DNA of 64,000 nt from Aselliscus stoliczkanus. Lineage: Eukaryota > Chordata > Mammalia > Chiroptera > Hipposideridae. The first letter of the stretch is position 1. Each line of letters begins with the position of its first letter. The position numbers and the translations under genes were made by a program. Under the pieces are notes generated by a model. It had not been told where the DNA came from, did no database searches, and saw nothing but the letters and a program-made list of their open reading frames with translations. Where the stretch lies: positions 64,589,117 to 64,653,116 of the forward strand of contig CM066740.1 of the NCBI GenBank assembly GCA_033961575.1, read 5' to 3'. Shown here one piece after another: positions 20,557 to 32,089 of the stretch.

Positions 20557-23500
20557 TCAGATTCCACATATAAGTGAGATCATATGGCATTTGTCTTTCT
20601 CCGACTGACTTATTTCACTTAACATAATAGTCTCTAGGTCCATCCATATCGTTGCAAATGGTACAATTTCATTCTTCTTTATAGCAGAGTAATATTCCAT
20701 TGTATAAATGTACCACAGTTTCTTAATCCAGTCATCTATTGATGGGCATTTCGATTGTTTCCAAGTCTTGGCTATTGTAAATAGCGCTGCAATAAACATA
20801 GGGGTGCATATATTTTTTAGAATTAGCATCTTTGATTCCTCTGGGTAAATACCCAAGAGTGGAATTGCTGGGTCATATGGCAGTTCCATTTCCAGTTTTT
20901 GAGATACCTCCAAACTGATTTCCATAATGGCTGCACCAATTTGCAGTCCCACCAACAGTGCACCAGCGTTCCCTTTTCTCTACACCCTCGCTAGCACTTA
21001 TTGTTTGTTGATTTGTTGATGATAGCCATTCTGACTGGAGTGAGGTGGTATTTCACTGTGGTTTTTATTTGCATTTCTCTGATGATTAGTGAAGTTGAAC
21101 TTTTTTTCATATGCCTGTTGGCCATCTGTATGTCCTCTTTAGAGAAATGCCTCCTCATATCCTCTGCCCATTTCTTAATAGGGTTGTTTGTTTTTTGGTG
21201 TTGAGTTGCATGAGTGTTTTATAAATTTTGGATATCAACAGCTTATCAGATATATTGTTGGCAAATATCTTCTCCCATTCAGTAGGCTGCCCTTTTGTTT
21301 TATTGATGATTTCCTTTGCTGTGAAAAAACTTTTAAGTTTGATGTAATCCCATATGTTCATTTTTTCTTTTATTTCCCTTGTCCGAGGGGATACATCAGT
21401 AAAAATACTACTCAGGGTAATGTCTGCAAACTTGCTCCCTATGTTTTCTTCTAAGAGTTTTCTGGTTTCAGGTCTTACATTTAAGTCTTTAATCCATTTT
21501 GAGTTTGTTCTCGTATATGGTGTAAGTAGGTGGTCCATTTTCATTTTTTTGCACGTGTCAGTCCAATTTTCCCAGCACCATTTATTAAATAGACTATCTG
21601 TACTCTAGTGTAAATTCTTGATTCATTGTCATAGATTAAATGACTGTATATAGATGGGTTTATTCCTGGGCCCTCTATTCTATTGCATTGGTCTATATGT
21701 CTGTTTTTATGCCAGTACCATACTGTTTTGACTACTGTAGCCTTGTAGTACGTTATGATGTCAGGTAGTGTGATGCCTCCCACTTTGTTCTTATTTCTCA
21801 ACATTGCTGTAGCTATACGGGCTCTTTTGTGGCACCATATACATTTTAGGATTCTATGTTCTATCTCTGTGGAAAATGTCCTTGGTAGTTTGATTGGAAT
21901 TGCATTGAATCTATATATTGCTTTAGGTAGTATTGACATTTTAACTATATTAATTCTGCCTATCCATGAGCATGGTATGTAGTTCGATTTATTTGTATCT
22001 TCTTTGATTTCTCTCTTCAATGTCTCATAATTTTCTGAGTACAGATCTTTTACTTCTTTAGTTAAATTGATTCCTAGATATTTTATTGTTTTTGTAGCAA
22101 TTGTAAAAGGGATTAATTTCCTGATTTCTTCTTCTGATAGTTTATTATTGGTGTATAGAAATGCAACTGATTTCTGAATGTTAATTTTGTATCCTGCTAC
22201 CTTACCAAATTCGTGTATCAGTTCTAGCAGTTTTTTGGTGGAGTCTTTGGGATTCTCTCTCTATAGTATCATGTCATCTGCATATAATGACAATTTTACG
22301 TCCTCTTTTCCAATTTGGATGTCTTTTATTTCATTTTCTTGTCTGATTGCTGTGGCCAGAACTTCCAGAACTATGTTAAATAGGTGTTGAAAACGGGCAG
22401 CCTTGTCTTGTTCCTGATCTTAAGGGGAAAGCTTTCAGTCTTTCCACATTGAGTACGATGTTTGCTGTGGGCTTATCATATATGGCCTTTATTATGTGGA
22501 GATATGATCCCACTATTCCCACTTTGCTAAGAGTTTTTATCATAAATGGCTGCTGGATTTTGTCAAATGCCTTCTTTGCATCTATTGATATGATCATATG
22601 ATTTTTATTTTTCATTTTGTTATTGTGATGTATTACCTTAATTGATTTGTGGATATTGAAACAGCCTTGCATACCAGGAATAAATCCCACTTGATCATGG
22701 TGTACGGTCTTTTTAATGAGATGCTTAATTCGGTTTGCTAGTATTTTGTTGGGAATTTTTGCATCTATGTTCATTAGGGATATTGGCCTGTAATTTTCCT
22801 TTTTTGAAATATCTTTGTCTGACTTAGGAATCGGGGTGATAGTGCCTTCATAGAAAGAGTGTGGGAGCCTTCCCTCCTACTGTATTTTTTGGAATAGTTT
22901 GAGGAGAATAGGTACTAATTCTTTTTTGAATGTTTTATAAAATTCACCTCTGTAGCCACCTGGTCCAGGGCTTTTGTTTGTTGGAAGATTGTTGATTACT
23001 GATTCAATTTCTTTGGCAGTAATCAGACTGTTCAGAGTTTTTGTTTCTTTTTGGTTCAGACTTGGTAGATTGTATGCTTCTAGAAATGTATCCATTTCTT
23101 CCAGATTGTCAAATTTGTTAGCATATAGTTGTTCATAGTATTTTCTTAAAATTTTCTGTATTTCTGTGGTATCTGTTGTCACTTCTCCTCTTTCATTTCT
23201 GATTTTATTAGTTTGGGTCCTCTCTCTCTTTTTCTTGGTTAGTCGTGCTAAGGGTTTGTCGATTTTGTTTATCTTTTCAAAAAACCAACTCTTGGTTTCA
23301 TTGATCTTTTGTTTTGTTTTGTTTTTGTTCTCTATTTCATTTATTTCTGCTCTGGTCTTTATTATTCCCTTCCTTATACTCCCTTTAGGCTTGTTCTGCT
23401 GTGTTTTTTTTTTCCGAATTCCTTTAGGTGTAAAGCGAGTCTGTTGATTTGAGATTTTTCTTCCTTCTTTAGGTAGGCCTGCATTGCTATGAACTTCCCC

Positions 23501-24380
23501 CTTAGGACTGCTTTTGCTGCATCCCAGAGATTTGGGGTCGTGGTATTTTCATTTTCGTTTTTCTCGAGGTATCTTTTGATTTCCTCCTTGATCTCACTTT
23601 TGACCCACTCACTATTTAGTAGAATGTTATTTAGCCTCCATGTATTTGTAAGATTTCCAGATTTCTTCTTATAATTGATTTCCAGTTTCATAGCATTGTG
23701 GTCAGAGAAGACACTTTATATGATTTCAATCTTCTTAAATTTGTTGAGACTTGTTTTGTGGCCTAACATGTGGTCTATTTTGGAGAATGTTCCATGGGCA
23801 CTTGAGAAGAATGTATATTCTGTCGCTTTGAGGTGAAATGTTCTAAAAATATCAATTAAATCCAGCTGGTCTAAAGTGTCATTTACAGCCACTATGTCCG
23901 TGTTGATTTTCTGTCTGGAGGATTTCTCCATTGGTGACAACGGGGTGTTGAAGTCCCCTACTATGATAGTATTACTGTTGATCTCTTTCTTTATGTCTGT
24001 CAAATCTGTTTTATATATTTAGGAGCTCCTATGTTGGATGCATAGATGTTTACTAGGGTTATGTCCTCTTGTTGAATTGATCCCTTTATTATTATGTAGT
24101 GCCCTTCTTAGTCTTTTATTGTAGTATTCATTTTAAAGTCTATTTTGTCCAAAATAAATATTGCTACTCCAGCTTTTTTCTCATTTCCATTTGCATGAAA
24201 TATCTTATTCATCCCTTTACTTTCAGTCTGTGTGTGTCTTTTGACCTGAAATGAGTGTCTTGTAGACAGCATATGCAGGTCCTGTTTTCTTATCTACTCA
24301 GCCACTCTGTGACTTTTGATTGGAGCATTTAGCCCATTCACATTAAACGTAATTACTTATAGGTGTATATTTATTGCCAT
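20557..24380 (-). pseudogene. L1 ORF2 (endonuclease and reverse transcriptase), full length, dead
   Basis: The start ATG at 24380 opens MAINIHL followed by a stop (TAG). The length to the stop at 20557 is about 1,274 codons, the normal ORF2 size. Endonuclease: 24003-23716 with TIIVGDFNTPLSPME and GTFSKIDHMLGHK. Linker: 23691-23374. Start of reverse transcriptase: 23182-22877 ([19 protein letters not shown]). Core: 22774-22376 ([29 protein letters not shown]). The catalytic YADD reads from 22284-22273 and is followed after MIL by TAG (22263-22261). C-terminal parts: 22020-21541, 21544-21155 and 20955-20557 (…[20 protein letters not shown]…). At least seven frame breaks. Confidence 0.93.
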
Positions 24381-24436
24381 TTTCTTATTTGTATTTCTTG
24401 TCTTCCTGGGTTAGCTTATTTTCCCCTTTCTTCTGT

Positions 24437-25309
24437 TTAGAAAACCTCTTTTAACATTTCCTGCAATACTGGCTTGGTGGTAATGAACTCCTTAAGCTTA
24501 TTCTTTTCTGAGAAGCTGTTTATCTCTCCTTCAATTTTAAGTGATAGCCGTGCTGGGTAGAGCAATCTTGGTTGTAGACCTTTGTTTTGGGTCACTTTGA
24601 ATATCTCTTGCCATTCCCTTCTGGCCTGCAGAGTTTCTGAAGAAAAGTCTGCTGTTGGTCTTATACGAGTTCCTTTGTATATAACCTGCTGTCTTTCTCT
24701 TGCTGCTTTTAGGATTCTGTCTCTGTCTTTTAGCTTTGCCATTTTAACTATGATGTGTCTTGGTGTGGGCCTGTTTGGATTCAGCCTGTTTGGAACTCTC
24801 TGTACATCCTGGGCTAATATGTCAATTTCCTTCACCAGGGTAGGGAAAATTTTCAGTCATTATTTGCTTAGATACATTCTGAATCCCTTGCTTCTTCTCT
24901 TCTCCTTCTGGTATTCCTGTGATGCGAGGTGGTTGCATTTCATGTTGTGCCAGAGGTCTCTTAAACTGTTCTCATTCTTTTTTATTCTTTTTTCTTTTTG
25001 TTGTTCCAGCTGGGTGATTTCTGCTATTTTGTCTTCTAATTCGCTGATCTGCTCCTCTGCTTCATCTATTCTACTGGTGATTCCTTCCAGTGTATTCTTC
25101 ATTCCAGTTACTGTATTCTTTAGTTCTAACTAGTTGGTTTTTATGGTTTCCCTATCCTTCTTTATGTCCTCACAAAGTTCCTTAAACATTCTTATCATCA
25201 GTATTCTAAACTCTGTCTCTGCAAGTTTGGATATCTCTGTTTCATTTTGTTCCATTTCCAGAGTTTTCTTCTGGTCTTTATTTCGGACATGTTTCTTTGT
25301 TTTTTTATT
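24437..25309 (-). pseudogene. L1 ORF1, full length, start codon lost
   Basis: The normal start position (25309-25307) reads ATA; the two other copies of this subfamily have ATG in the same context (CAGAATG). The remaining frame gives KKQRNMSEIKTRRK-like sequence, then coiled coil (25102-24860: …RIDEAEEQISELEDKIAEITQ…), then a frame change near 24850 and the RNA-binding C-terminus (24835-24437: MKEIDILAQDVQRVPNRLNP … FITTKPVLQEMLKEVF). The length of 873 bases fits 290 codons and a stop. Dead. Confidence 0.9.
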
Positions 25310-26827
25310 CGGGCTGTTGTTCTGTGAATGCTTCAATGTATTAGATAGTTAACCTAGAAAGAAATGAAAAAAAGAAAAAAAGAGAAAAAAGAAAGAAAAA
25401 AAGAGAAAAAAAAAGAAAAAGAAAGAAGTGGGGGGGGTGGGCTCTCTGTCCTCTTTAATCTGCAGACCACTTGCTCAGGGTTGCAGTGAGCTTTCCACAA
25501 TTAGCTGCGGTGTGCTCTGGAACCGTGCTAACTACCAAAAAAAAAAAATCTTCACAGGTTGCAATAAAAAACAAACGCTCTGTGGCCTGTCGATATGTGG
25601 GCCAGGCACCAGGAGCTCAGGGTGCCTCTGGCAACACAGCTCTAGATGGGTGGTGCAGGCCCCAAGACACCAGTTGATGTGGTCAGTGGCCCCTAAAAAG
25701 TCAGAGCAGCATGCACTCTGCACCAGCAATCTGTGCACAAGACTCACCAGGAAAGTCTCGATGGATCACGCAGGTGCACAGTTCCCTGCCCAACACTCTC
25801 AGGAAAACTGCCCATCTCAGCCTGTCCCAATCAACTGCCTGCAGATCAGGCTAAGCAGCCCAACAGCCAAGCCCCAGCCTTGCAACTCAGCACAAACAGT
25901 GCGGAGAGCGGGGACCTAAGAGGGCTTGCTCACTCCTGAGTCACAGTGAACAGACTGATGCAGCTGGAAAGCACCTACCCTGCATTACCCTGGCTATGCA
26001 GCGCAAGCAGGGCGGAGGGTGGGGACCCAAGGTTTCTCGCGCACTCCCAGGGCTCAGTGAGCAGCCTGATGGAGCCGGACCGCACCCGCCAGGTGTTTCC
26101 CTGGCAACGCAGCTCAAGCAGGGCAGATGGTGGGAATCCAAGGCCACATGCACACGCACGCACACACACACTCCTGCGCCAATTCACCAGACCAATGAGC
26201 TCCCAGATCTGATCCTCTGTGGGAGGGCCCAATCTTGAAAAACTGGCACCCTCCTGTACACTACTCATGTGCAAGCTCCAAACCGGTGGAACAACGATCC
26301 CAAAACCTGCAGCTTCTGCACCAAAGGAGCTCAGTTCAGCCCATCCCCCCAGGCTCCTGGGTCCAACTCACACAGCTACTCCCTCCAACAGGAACCGGGT
26401 GAGTGCTCACCAGTGAGCGAGTCCATGTGCTGGCTCCATTTGTTCTCCAGTCGCCCTCAACCTCACCGAGCTGAGCAAAGAGAGTCCTCACTAATTTCTA
26501 CTGCCCACTATCATAGAACTCCTCTTCCTGGCAAAGCAACTCTGGACTGGTGAGCTTGGTGTGGGGCCAGAGGGCTTCTCCCCCCAACCGGAGAAGCCTC
26601 CCCATAGCTGGGGCGTCCCTCACGGGGCTCGCCCTCTCCCATCTGTGCCCGTCCTACCAGACCCGACATGGCTTCCTCTTTAGGTCCTTCGTTTAGAGGT
26701 TCTATTCATTTAATGTTCAGGGGACTTCTGAGGTTAAATGCTGTATAAATTATTTGTAATTTTGATGTGATCTTGGGAGACAGTTCAGAGAGGGTCCGTC
26801 TATTCTGCCATCTTACCAGAACTCCTC
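25310..26827 (-). promoter_or_regulatory. Complete L1 5'UTR (former promoter) with tandem units
   Basis: The most complete 5'UTR of the three copies. Next to ORF1 lies an A/G-rich tract on the plus strand (25365-25430) ending in a G-run. Tandem ~111-bp units are marked by GGGACC at 25911 and 26022 and GGGAATCC at 26132. Beyond 26520 comes a 300-base outer section (GGGGCCAGAGGGCTTCTCC…) that copy 1-1755 lacks and the compact L1 shares (15540-15680). The 5' terminus is defined by the TSD at 26828. Open frames across it are non-coding. Confidence 0.85.
25911..26140 (-). repeat. Tandem ~111-bp units in L1 5'UTR
   Basis: Markers at 25911, 26022 and 26132 give spacings of 111 and 110, identical to those in the copy at 1117-1400. 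The conserved phase in separate insertions shows that the array was already in the active parent. Confidence 0.8.
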
Positions 26828-26841
26828 TAAATTTCCCTCTT
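26828..26841. repeat. Right target-site duplication of full-length L1
   Basis: TAAATTTCCCTCTT, an exact copy of 20008-20021. Confidence 0.95.
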
Positions 26842-27244
26842 AAAACTGCTTTTGCTGCATCCTCAAAATTGTGGTAGGATGTATTTTTTATTCTTATTTG
26901 TTTCTATGTATCTTTTGATCTCTCCTCTTATTTCTTCTTTGACCCAATCATTCTTAAAAGTATATTATTTAATCTCCACATATTTGTGGTTTTTCCTGCT
27001 TTCTTTTTGCTGTTGTTATCCAATTTCAAAGCCTTGTGATCAGAGAATATGCTTGATATGGTTTCAATCTTCTCAAATTTGCTGAGGCTAGATTTACATC
27101 CCAATATGTGGTCTATCCTTGAGAATGTTCCATGTACACTAGAAAATAATGCATTGTCTGATGTTCTAGTATGAAGTGCTCTATAAATTATGTCAATTAT
27201 GTATATTTAATCTAATGTGTTATTTAGGGTTGATATTTCTGTAC
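26842..27244 (-). mobile_element. Inverted L1 ORF2 fragment, second piece
   Basis: Continues 19745-20007 across the inserted full-length L1. Plus-strand blocks (TGCTTTTGCTGCATCC, CAATCTTCTCAAATTTGCTGAGG, ATGTGGTCTATCCTTGAGAATGTTCC at 27108-27133) are the antisense of the late endonuclease/linker part of ORF2, parallel to 23510-23800 in the full-length copy. It ends where sense ORF2 resumes at TAGTTAAAATG (27245-27255). Confidence 0.85.
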
Positions 27245-28801
27245 TAGTTAAAATGACCATATTATCCAAAGCAATATACAGATTTAAAGGAATCCCTATC
27301 AAAATCCCAATGGCATTTTTAAAAGAAATAGAACAAAAAGATAATCAGATTTGTATGGAACCACAAAAGACCCAGAATAGCCAAAGCAATTCTAAGAAAA
27401 AAAGGACAATGGAATAGAATTGAGAATCCAGAAATAAACCCACAGAAGTATGGACAGATAATTTTCAACAAAGAAGCCAAAAACATACAATAGAGAAAAG
27501 ACAGCCTCTTATATAAACGGTGCTGGGAGAATTGGAAAGACACGAGCAAAAGAATTGAAACTAGAATGCTATCTGTCACCATGCACCAAAAGCAACTCAA
27601 AATGGATCAAAGATCTAAACATCAGACCTGAAACAATAAACTGCACAAAGAAAGCATAGGTACCAAACTTATGGACCTTGGGTTCAAAGAGGATTTCATG
27701 AAGTTGACCTCAAGGCAAGGGAAGTAAAAGCTGAAATAAATGAATGGGACTATTCCAAATTAAAAAGCTTCTGAACAGCAAAAGAAACCATTGGCAAGCA
27801 AGAGAATGCGAGAAGATTTTTGTAAACAATGCCTCCAATAAGGGGCTAATATCCAAAATATATAAGGAACTCATAAAATTTAACAACAATAAAACAAATA
27901 ATCCAATTAAAAATGGGCAGCGGACCTGAATAGACATTTCTCCTAAGAGTACATACAGATGGCCAATAGACATATGAAAAAAATGCTCAACATCACTAAT
28001 CATCAGAGAAATGCAAATAAAAGCCACAATGATATATCACCTCACACCAGTTAGAATGGCTATCACCAACAAGACAAATAATGGCAAGTGTTGGAGAGGC
28101 TGTGGAGAAAAAGGAACCCTTATACACTGTTGGTGGAAATGCAGACAGTTGCAGCTGCTATGGAAGGCAGTGTGGAGGTTCCTCAAAAACTGAAAAATAG
28201 AATCACCATATGACCCAGCTATCCCTAGGTATCTACCCCAAAAATCTGAAAACATTTATCCAAAAAGATATATGTACTCTGATGTTCATTGCAGCTTTAT
28301 TTATGGTGGCCAAGACATGGAAACAACCAATGTGTCCTTCCATAGATGATTAGATAAAGAAGTTGTGATATATATATAATGGAATACTATTCTGCCATAA
28401 GAAAAGACAAAATATTGCCATTTGCAACAACATGGATGGATCTTGAGATTATAATATTAAACAAAATAAGTCTGACAGAAAAAATTCAGAACCATATGAT
28501 TTTACTGAAAAGTGGTATATAAAACTGAAAAAAACAAAAGAACAAGAAAAACAAATGAAGAAATAAAACACAAAGACACAGACAATAGTTTAGTGGTTAC
28601 CAGTGTGTAAGCGGGCAGCTGGGTGGTAGATGAGAGTAAAGGGGGTCAAATATATGGTGATGGAAAGAGAACTGACTGGGTGATGAACATACAATGTAAT
28701 ACATAGATGATGTATTACAGAATTGTGCACCTGAAATCTATGTAACTTTGCTAACAGTTGTCACCCCAATAAACTTCAATAATAATAATAATAAATTGAA
28801 T
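27245..28801 (+). mobile_element. Host L1 of the nest, last part: ORF2 C-terminal third and 3'UTR
   Basis: Sense ORF2 from the end of the reverse transcriptase (KMTILSKAIYRFKGIPIKIP, 27245-27310) through the Cys-rich region with [18 protein letters not shown] (28103-28156), a CX3CX7HX4C-type zinc-knuckle motif known in L1 ORF2. The 3'UTR follows with GTGCACCTGAAATCTATGTAAC and TTGTCACCCCAATAAACTTC (28757-28776), then (AAT)n tail. Frame breaks throughout. The TSD at 28802 closes the element. Confidence 0.88.
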
Positions 28802-29530
28802 AAAAAGACACCTACATTTCGAGGGCAACAATAAAAATTTATCATAGATTTTTGCCAGAAACGATGCAACACAAGACAGTAAAGAAACATCTTTAATAAT
28901 CTGATGAAAAAAACAAAACACAGCTGTTCAATGAATAATTCATAGGCCAGTAAAAATACCATTCAAAAATAAAGGAAACAAAAAATATTTTCAGGCTGAT
29001 GAACTCAGAGAATAATCACATGCAGATGTGCATTACAAGAAAGTTATGACAATTCTTCAGAGAGGAGGAACATGGTACCAGAAGGAAATTTCAATTTACA
29101 ATAAATGAAGAGCACCAGAAATGGTAAATATGTTACTAAATAAATATCTCATTATTTTCATTTAATAATTTTGTTAAAAGATACTAAACTTTTAAAAGCA
29201 AACATAATTGCAATACATTGTGGATTTTATAACATTTGTTAATAACATAGATAAATCTCAGAAGAATCATGCTACATTAAAGGACCAAAACCAGACTACA
29301 TATTGTATGATTTCATTTATATTAAATAGTAGAAATTGCAAAACAAGAGTGAAGAAAACAGGTGAGAGGTGCCTAGGGGTATGCATTGGACAGGGGATTG
29401 ACTAAAAAGGAATGTTAGGAGAACTTATGGATTATGGAAGTATTTTTTGCCATGATGTTAGTGATTAAACAATACTCATAGATAGAATTGTACACTTATA
29501 TTTAGTGAATATCATTGTACACATCAAATC
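28802..29530 (+). mobile_element. Ancient L1 / HAL1-like element, 3' part (outermost of the nest)
   Basis: Resumes the sequence broken at 13895, after the right TSD copy. Late ORF1 blocks (GCCAGAAACGATGCAACAC at 28854, CATCTTTAATAATCTG, ATAAATGAAGAGCACCAGAAATGG at 29101) pass straight into an L1-like 3' end (GGACCAAAACCAGACTACATATTGTATGATTTCATTTATAT, 29281-29321; GATAGAATTGTACACTTATA, 29480). No ORF2 lies between, hence the HAL1 suggestion. Confidence 0.65.
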
Positions 29531-29705
29531 TGGAATAGGGGAAAATATTCCCCAACAAAGAGATATGCCCATCACAGACTGTGAGGGCTCTTTATCCCTT
29601 TGAAAGGAAACATTCTGGGCCCAAGGCACATTCTTATGTGACTGCACAGGAGTCAAAAGGCCGTACACATGTGACTGCCTTTCCCAGCAGTATATTTGAC
29701 AAAAC

Positions 29706-29929
29706 AGTGGAATAGTGGTCGACACACTACTTACTGCCCTCAGTCTGTGATCCACACCAGCTTTAGTAAATAAACATGTATTGGAACACAGTCAGGCCCA
29801 TTCATTTCCATGTCATCTACGGCTGCTTTCATGGTATAATGCGGGGTTATGCAGTTGCAACAGAGACTTCACGGTCAACATTGCCACAGAGACCCTCTGG
29901 CCCTCTACAGAAAAGGTTTGCTGACATCT
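29706..29929 (-). mobile_element. hAT-type MITE, old
   Basis: Right end: CCCTCTACAGAAAAGGTTTGCTGACATCTG (29900-29929), the reverse complement of the 'CAGGGGTCGGCAAAC…TGTAAAGGGCC' start common to a group of mammalian hAT MITEs. Left end: AGTGGTCGACACACTAC (29714) fits the other inverted repeat. The middle contains TATTGGAACACAGTCAGGCCCATTCATTT (29779-29807). No coding capacity. I do not assign the subfamily name. Confidence 0.75.
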
Positions 29930-31789
29930 GTAATAGGACTCTACCAACTATATAACAATGTGACTTGTGCACATAATTTTGCTGTTTAGAGATCTAAGTT
30001 CAATGTATGTTTGCCCCAAAATATTATTCTGATGCAAAACATATTGACAAAAGTATGAGAAATAGAACAAAAATTATTGAATCCCCCCAAAATTAAGTAA
30101 TTGCAGCATGTGTTTCAGAGACATTTAAAAATCTAGCAGAAAATTCTATTTTTTTCACCCAAAGACAGGAGTCCAGTTTAGTTGGCCCCTTAAAGTCCGT
30201 TCCAGGCTCGAGTCACTGATACTCAGCCTGGATGAGGAGTTTTGTTTTTAATCCAGTCAAATATGTTTCTGCTAACCCCAGCAAACACTTCTAAATGTAC
30301 AATGACTGACATTCTTAAAAGTAAACATGGTGTCTTTTCTTCTGGAAGATACTATTGTTCAAATAATGACACTTCCTCTGACATTGACAGTGGCGAGTGG
30401 AGTAGAATGTCAGACTAAGATGAGAGACTATGTCCTAGTGAAAAATTGGATCAAGAATCCCCTGACACCACATCAGCATTTAACAAGCCAGACTTACCTG
30501 CCATTCCAGTGTGTGCTGAAGGACAGGAAGGGGAATCAATGCAACAATCACTAAACAGAATTCAAATTTTTTCTTTCTTTTTTTTTTTTAATGCCAATAG
30601 TCAAAATGCTGGTTGTTACCCAACGGTAGCTCACAAACAAAAGAAAAAATATGCCAAGGCTTAAGAATATAAAAGAAATATAATATGAACACAGAAAAAA
30701 ATCTGTTCTTCCCCTAGTGCTTCCAGGATCATAATCTACTTTTCCCCCTCATTTTTTATTCCTTTGGTGACATTCAGGTCTTAGAAAATGTTTCTAAAAG
30801 CAATTATATTTCTAAAGCACATTTTCCCAAACTCCCACAGCTTAACTTTTTGGCTTAAAATATCATGTTTTAAAAGGTGTCGGCATTCAGTTTTACCTAA
30901 CAAATAGCTGGGTCTTGGAAAAGAAAAAAATTTGACAATTTAAAAAGAAAAAGTGTGTGTGTGTGTGTGGGGGGGGCTGATTATTTTGCTTATCATTGAC
31001 TTGTTTGAACAAATTTTTTAAAATTCAATGGATTACAGACTTCATTTACACATCAAATAATTAAAGAACACTAGGTAAAACGTATTCTTTGAAATGATTC
31101 GTTTGAACAGGAAACCCAAGCCAGTTATATACACATCAGTTTTCACTTTTCTAATTGTTAAATGCAGACTTACACTCACACTCATCTCCTTGCCTTATAT
31201 ATATAAATACCACTTATAAGAATGGGAAATTCCTGAGAACAAACTAAAATTTTGAAATAAAACTGAATTTTTTTCCTAAAATATCTTTCACTTCCAGCTC
31301 TGATGATATATCTGTAACCCAGGGTTTTCCTGACATAAGAAAGCTAAAAAATAAATATTAAATAGCTATTATTAGAAATTGAGCAGTACACTATACAGGG
31401 CCATTATACATGAAAGAAAAGAAACAATTACGATTTCTCTGAATACCCTGACTTTCTATCTGGAGGCATTTTCTATATTGGAATGCTGAGAAGGAAACCC
31501 CCAACAGATCACAGTAATCTTGCTAAGTTGAAGAGACAGAGATATCAATTTGGAGAATTAAATAATTATTATTTGTGGAGCAGAATTATCAAAGAACAGA
31601 AAACAGAGAAGAGACTCCAGAAAGCAATGGAGGGGTCTATTTGATTCTTCATCTGAATGCTAAGATAGTCATAAGACCAGAGAGTACATAAGACCAAGAG
31701 GAAAGAACAGCTGACAGTGAGCTGAAAGCTAAACAATTTTCAGAATACACAGGGCTGGGAGCTATTTAAGTTCTTCCCATAATGTCATA
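29930..31789. other. Low-copy sequence, nothing recognised
   Basis: 1.9 kb with no gene seen. A short GT/G tract lies at 30952-30977. Two overlapping open frames (30327-30554, 30446-30664) contain a T/A-rich stretch and no domain. An AT-rich section at 31196-31210 is mildly repetitive. Confidence 0.45.
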
Positions 31790-32015
31790 TATTTGGAATC
31801 ATATACAAGGTAACCTTCCCAGATTGGCTTCTTATAGTTAATAATGCATACTTAAAGATCCTCCATAGACATGGCTTGATAGCTTACTTCTTTTTAGTAT
31901 TGAATAATATTCCATAATCTGGATGGACCACAGCTTATCCATCACCTACTGAAGAACTCCTTGGTTGCTTACAAGTATTGACAATTAAGAATACAGATGA
32001 AGATGTTCTTGAAAA
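31790..32015 (-). mobile_element. Old L1 ORF2 C-terminal fragment, antisense
   Basis: It parallels the antisense copy at 9630-9800: AGATTGGCTTCTTATAGTTAATAATGCATACTTAAAGATCCTCCAT, TAATATTCCATAATCTGGATGGACCAC (31903-31929), TCACCTACTGAAGAAC. A short relic. Confidence 0.75.
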
Positions 32016-32089
32016 AATTCCTTAGTTGTAAACAAACCATATAATAAAGGTTACTCTGGACCCACTTTATAAAGCTTAAACACAAGAAA

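Larger units (their letters stand above)
20022..26827 (-). mobile_element. Full-length LINE-1 (about 6.8 kb), antisense, inactive
   Basis: On the minus strand: 5'UTR from 26827 (starting in TGGTAAGATGGCAGAATAG) to about 25310, ORF1 25309-24437, ORF2 24380-20557, 3'UTR 20556-20022 ending in an A-rich tail (T-rich on the plus strand). Exact 14-bp TSDs flank it (20008-20021, 26828-26841). It inserted into an ORF2 fragment of an older L1. All reading frames are interrupted. Its 3'UTR matches those at 18450-18743 and 62632-62890, so these belong to one subfamily. Confidence 0.95.

Noticed and set aside
28103..28156. Stand-alone zinc-knuckle gene ([18 protein letters not shown])
   Set aside because: It is the C-terminal Cys-rich segment of L1 ORF2 in the host L1 of the nest.
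13872..28825. Endogenous retrovirus, suspected from reverse-transcriptase motifs
   Set aside because: The YADD reverse transcriptase is of the LINE type, with an AP endonuclease upstream, no protease or integrase, no LTRs and poly-A tails.
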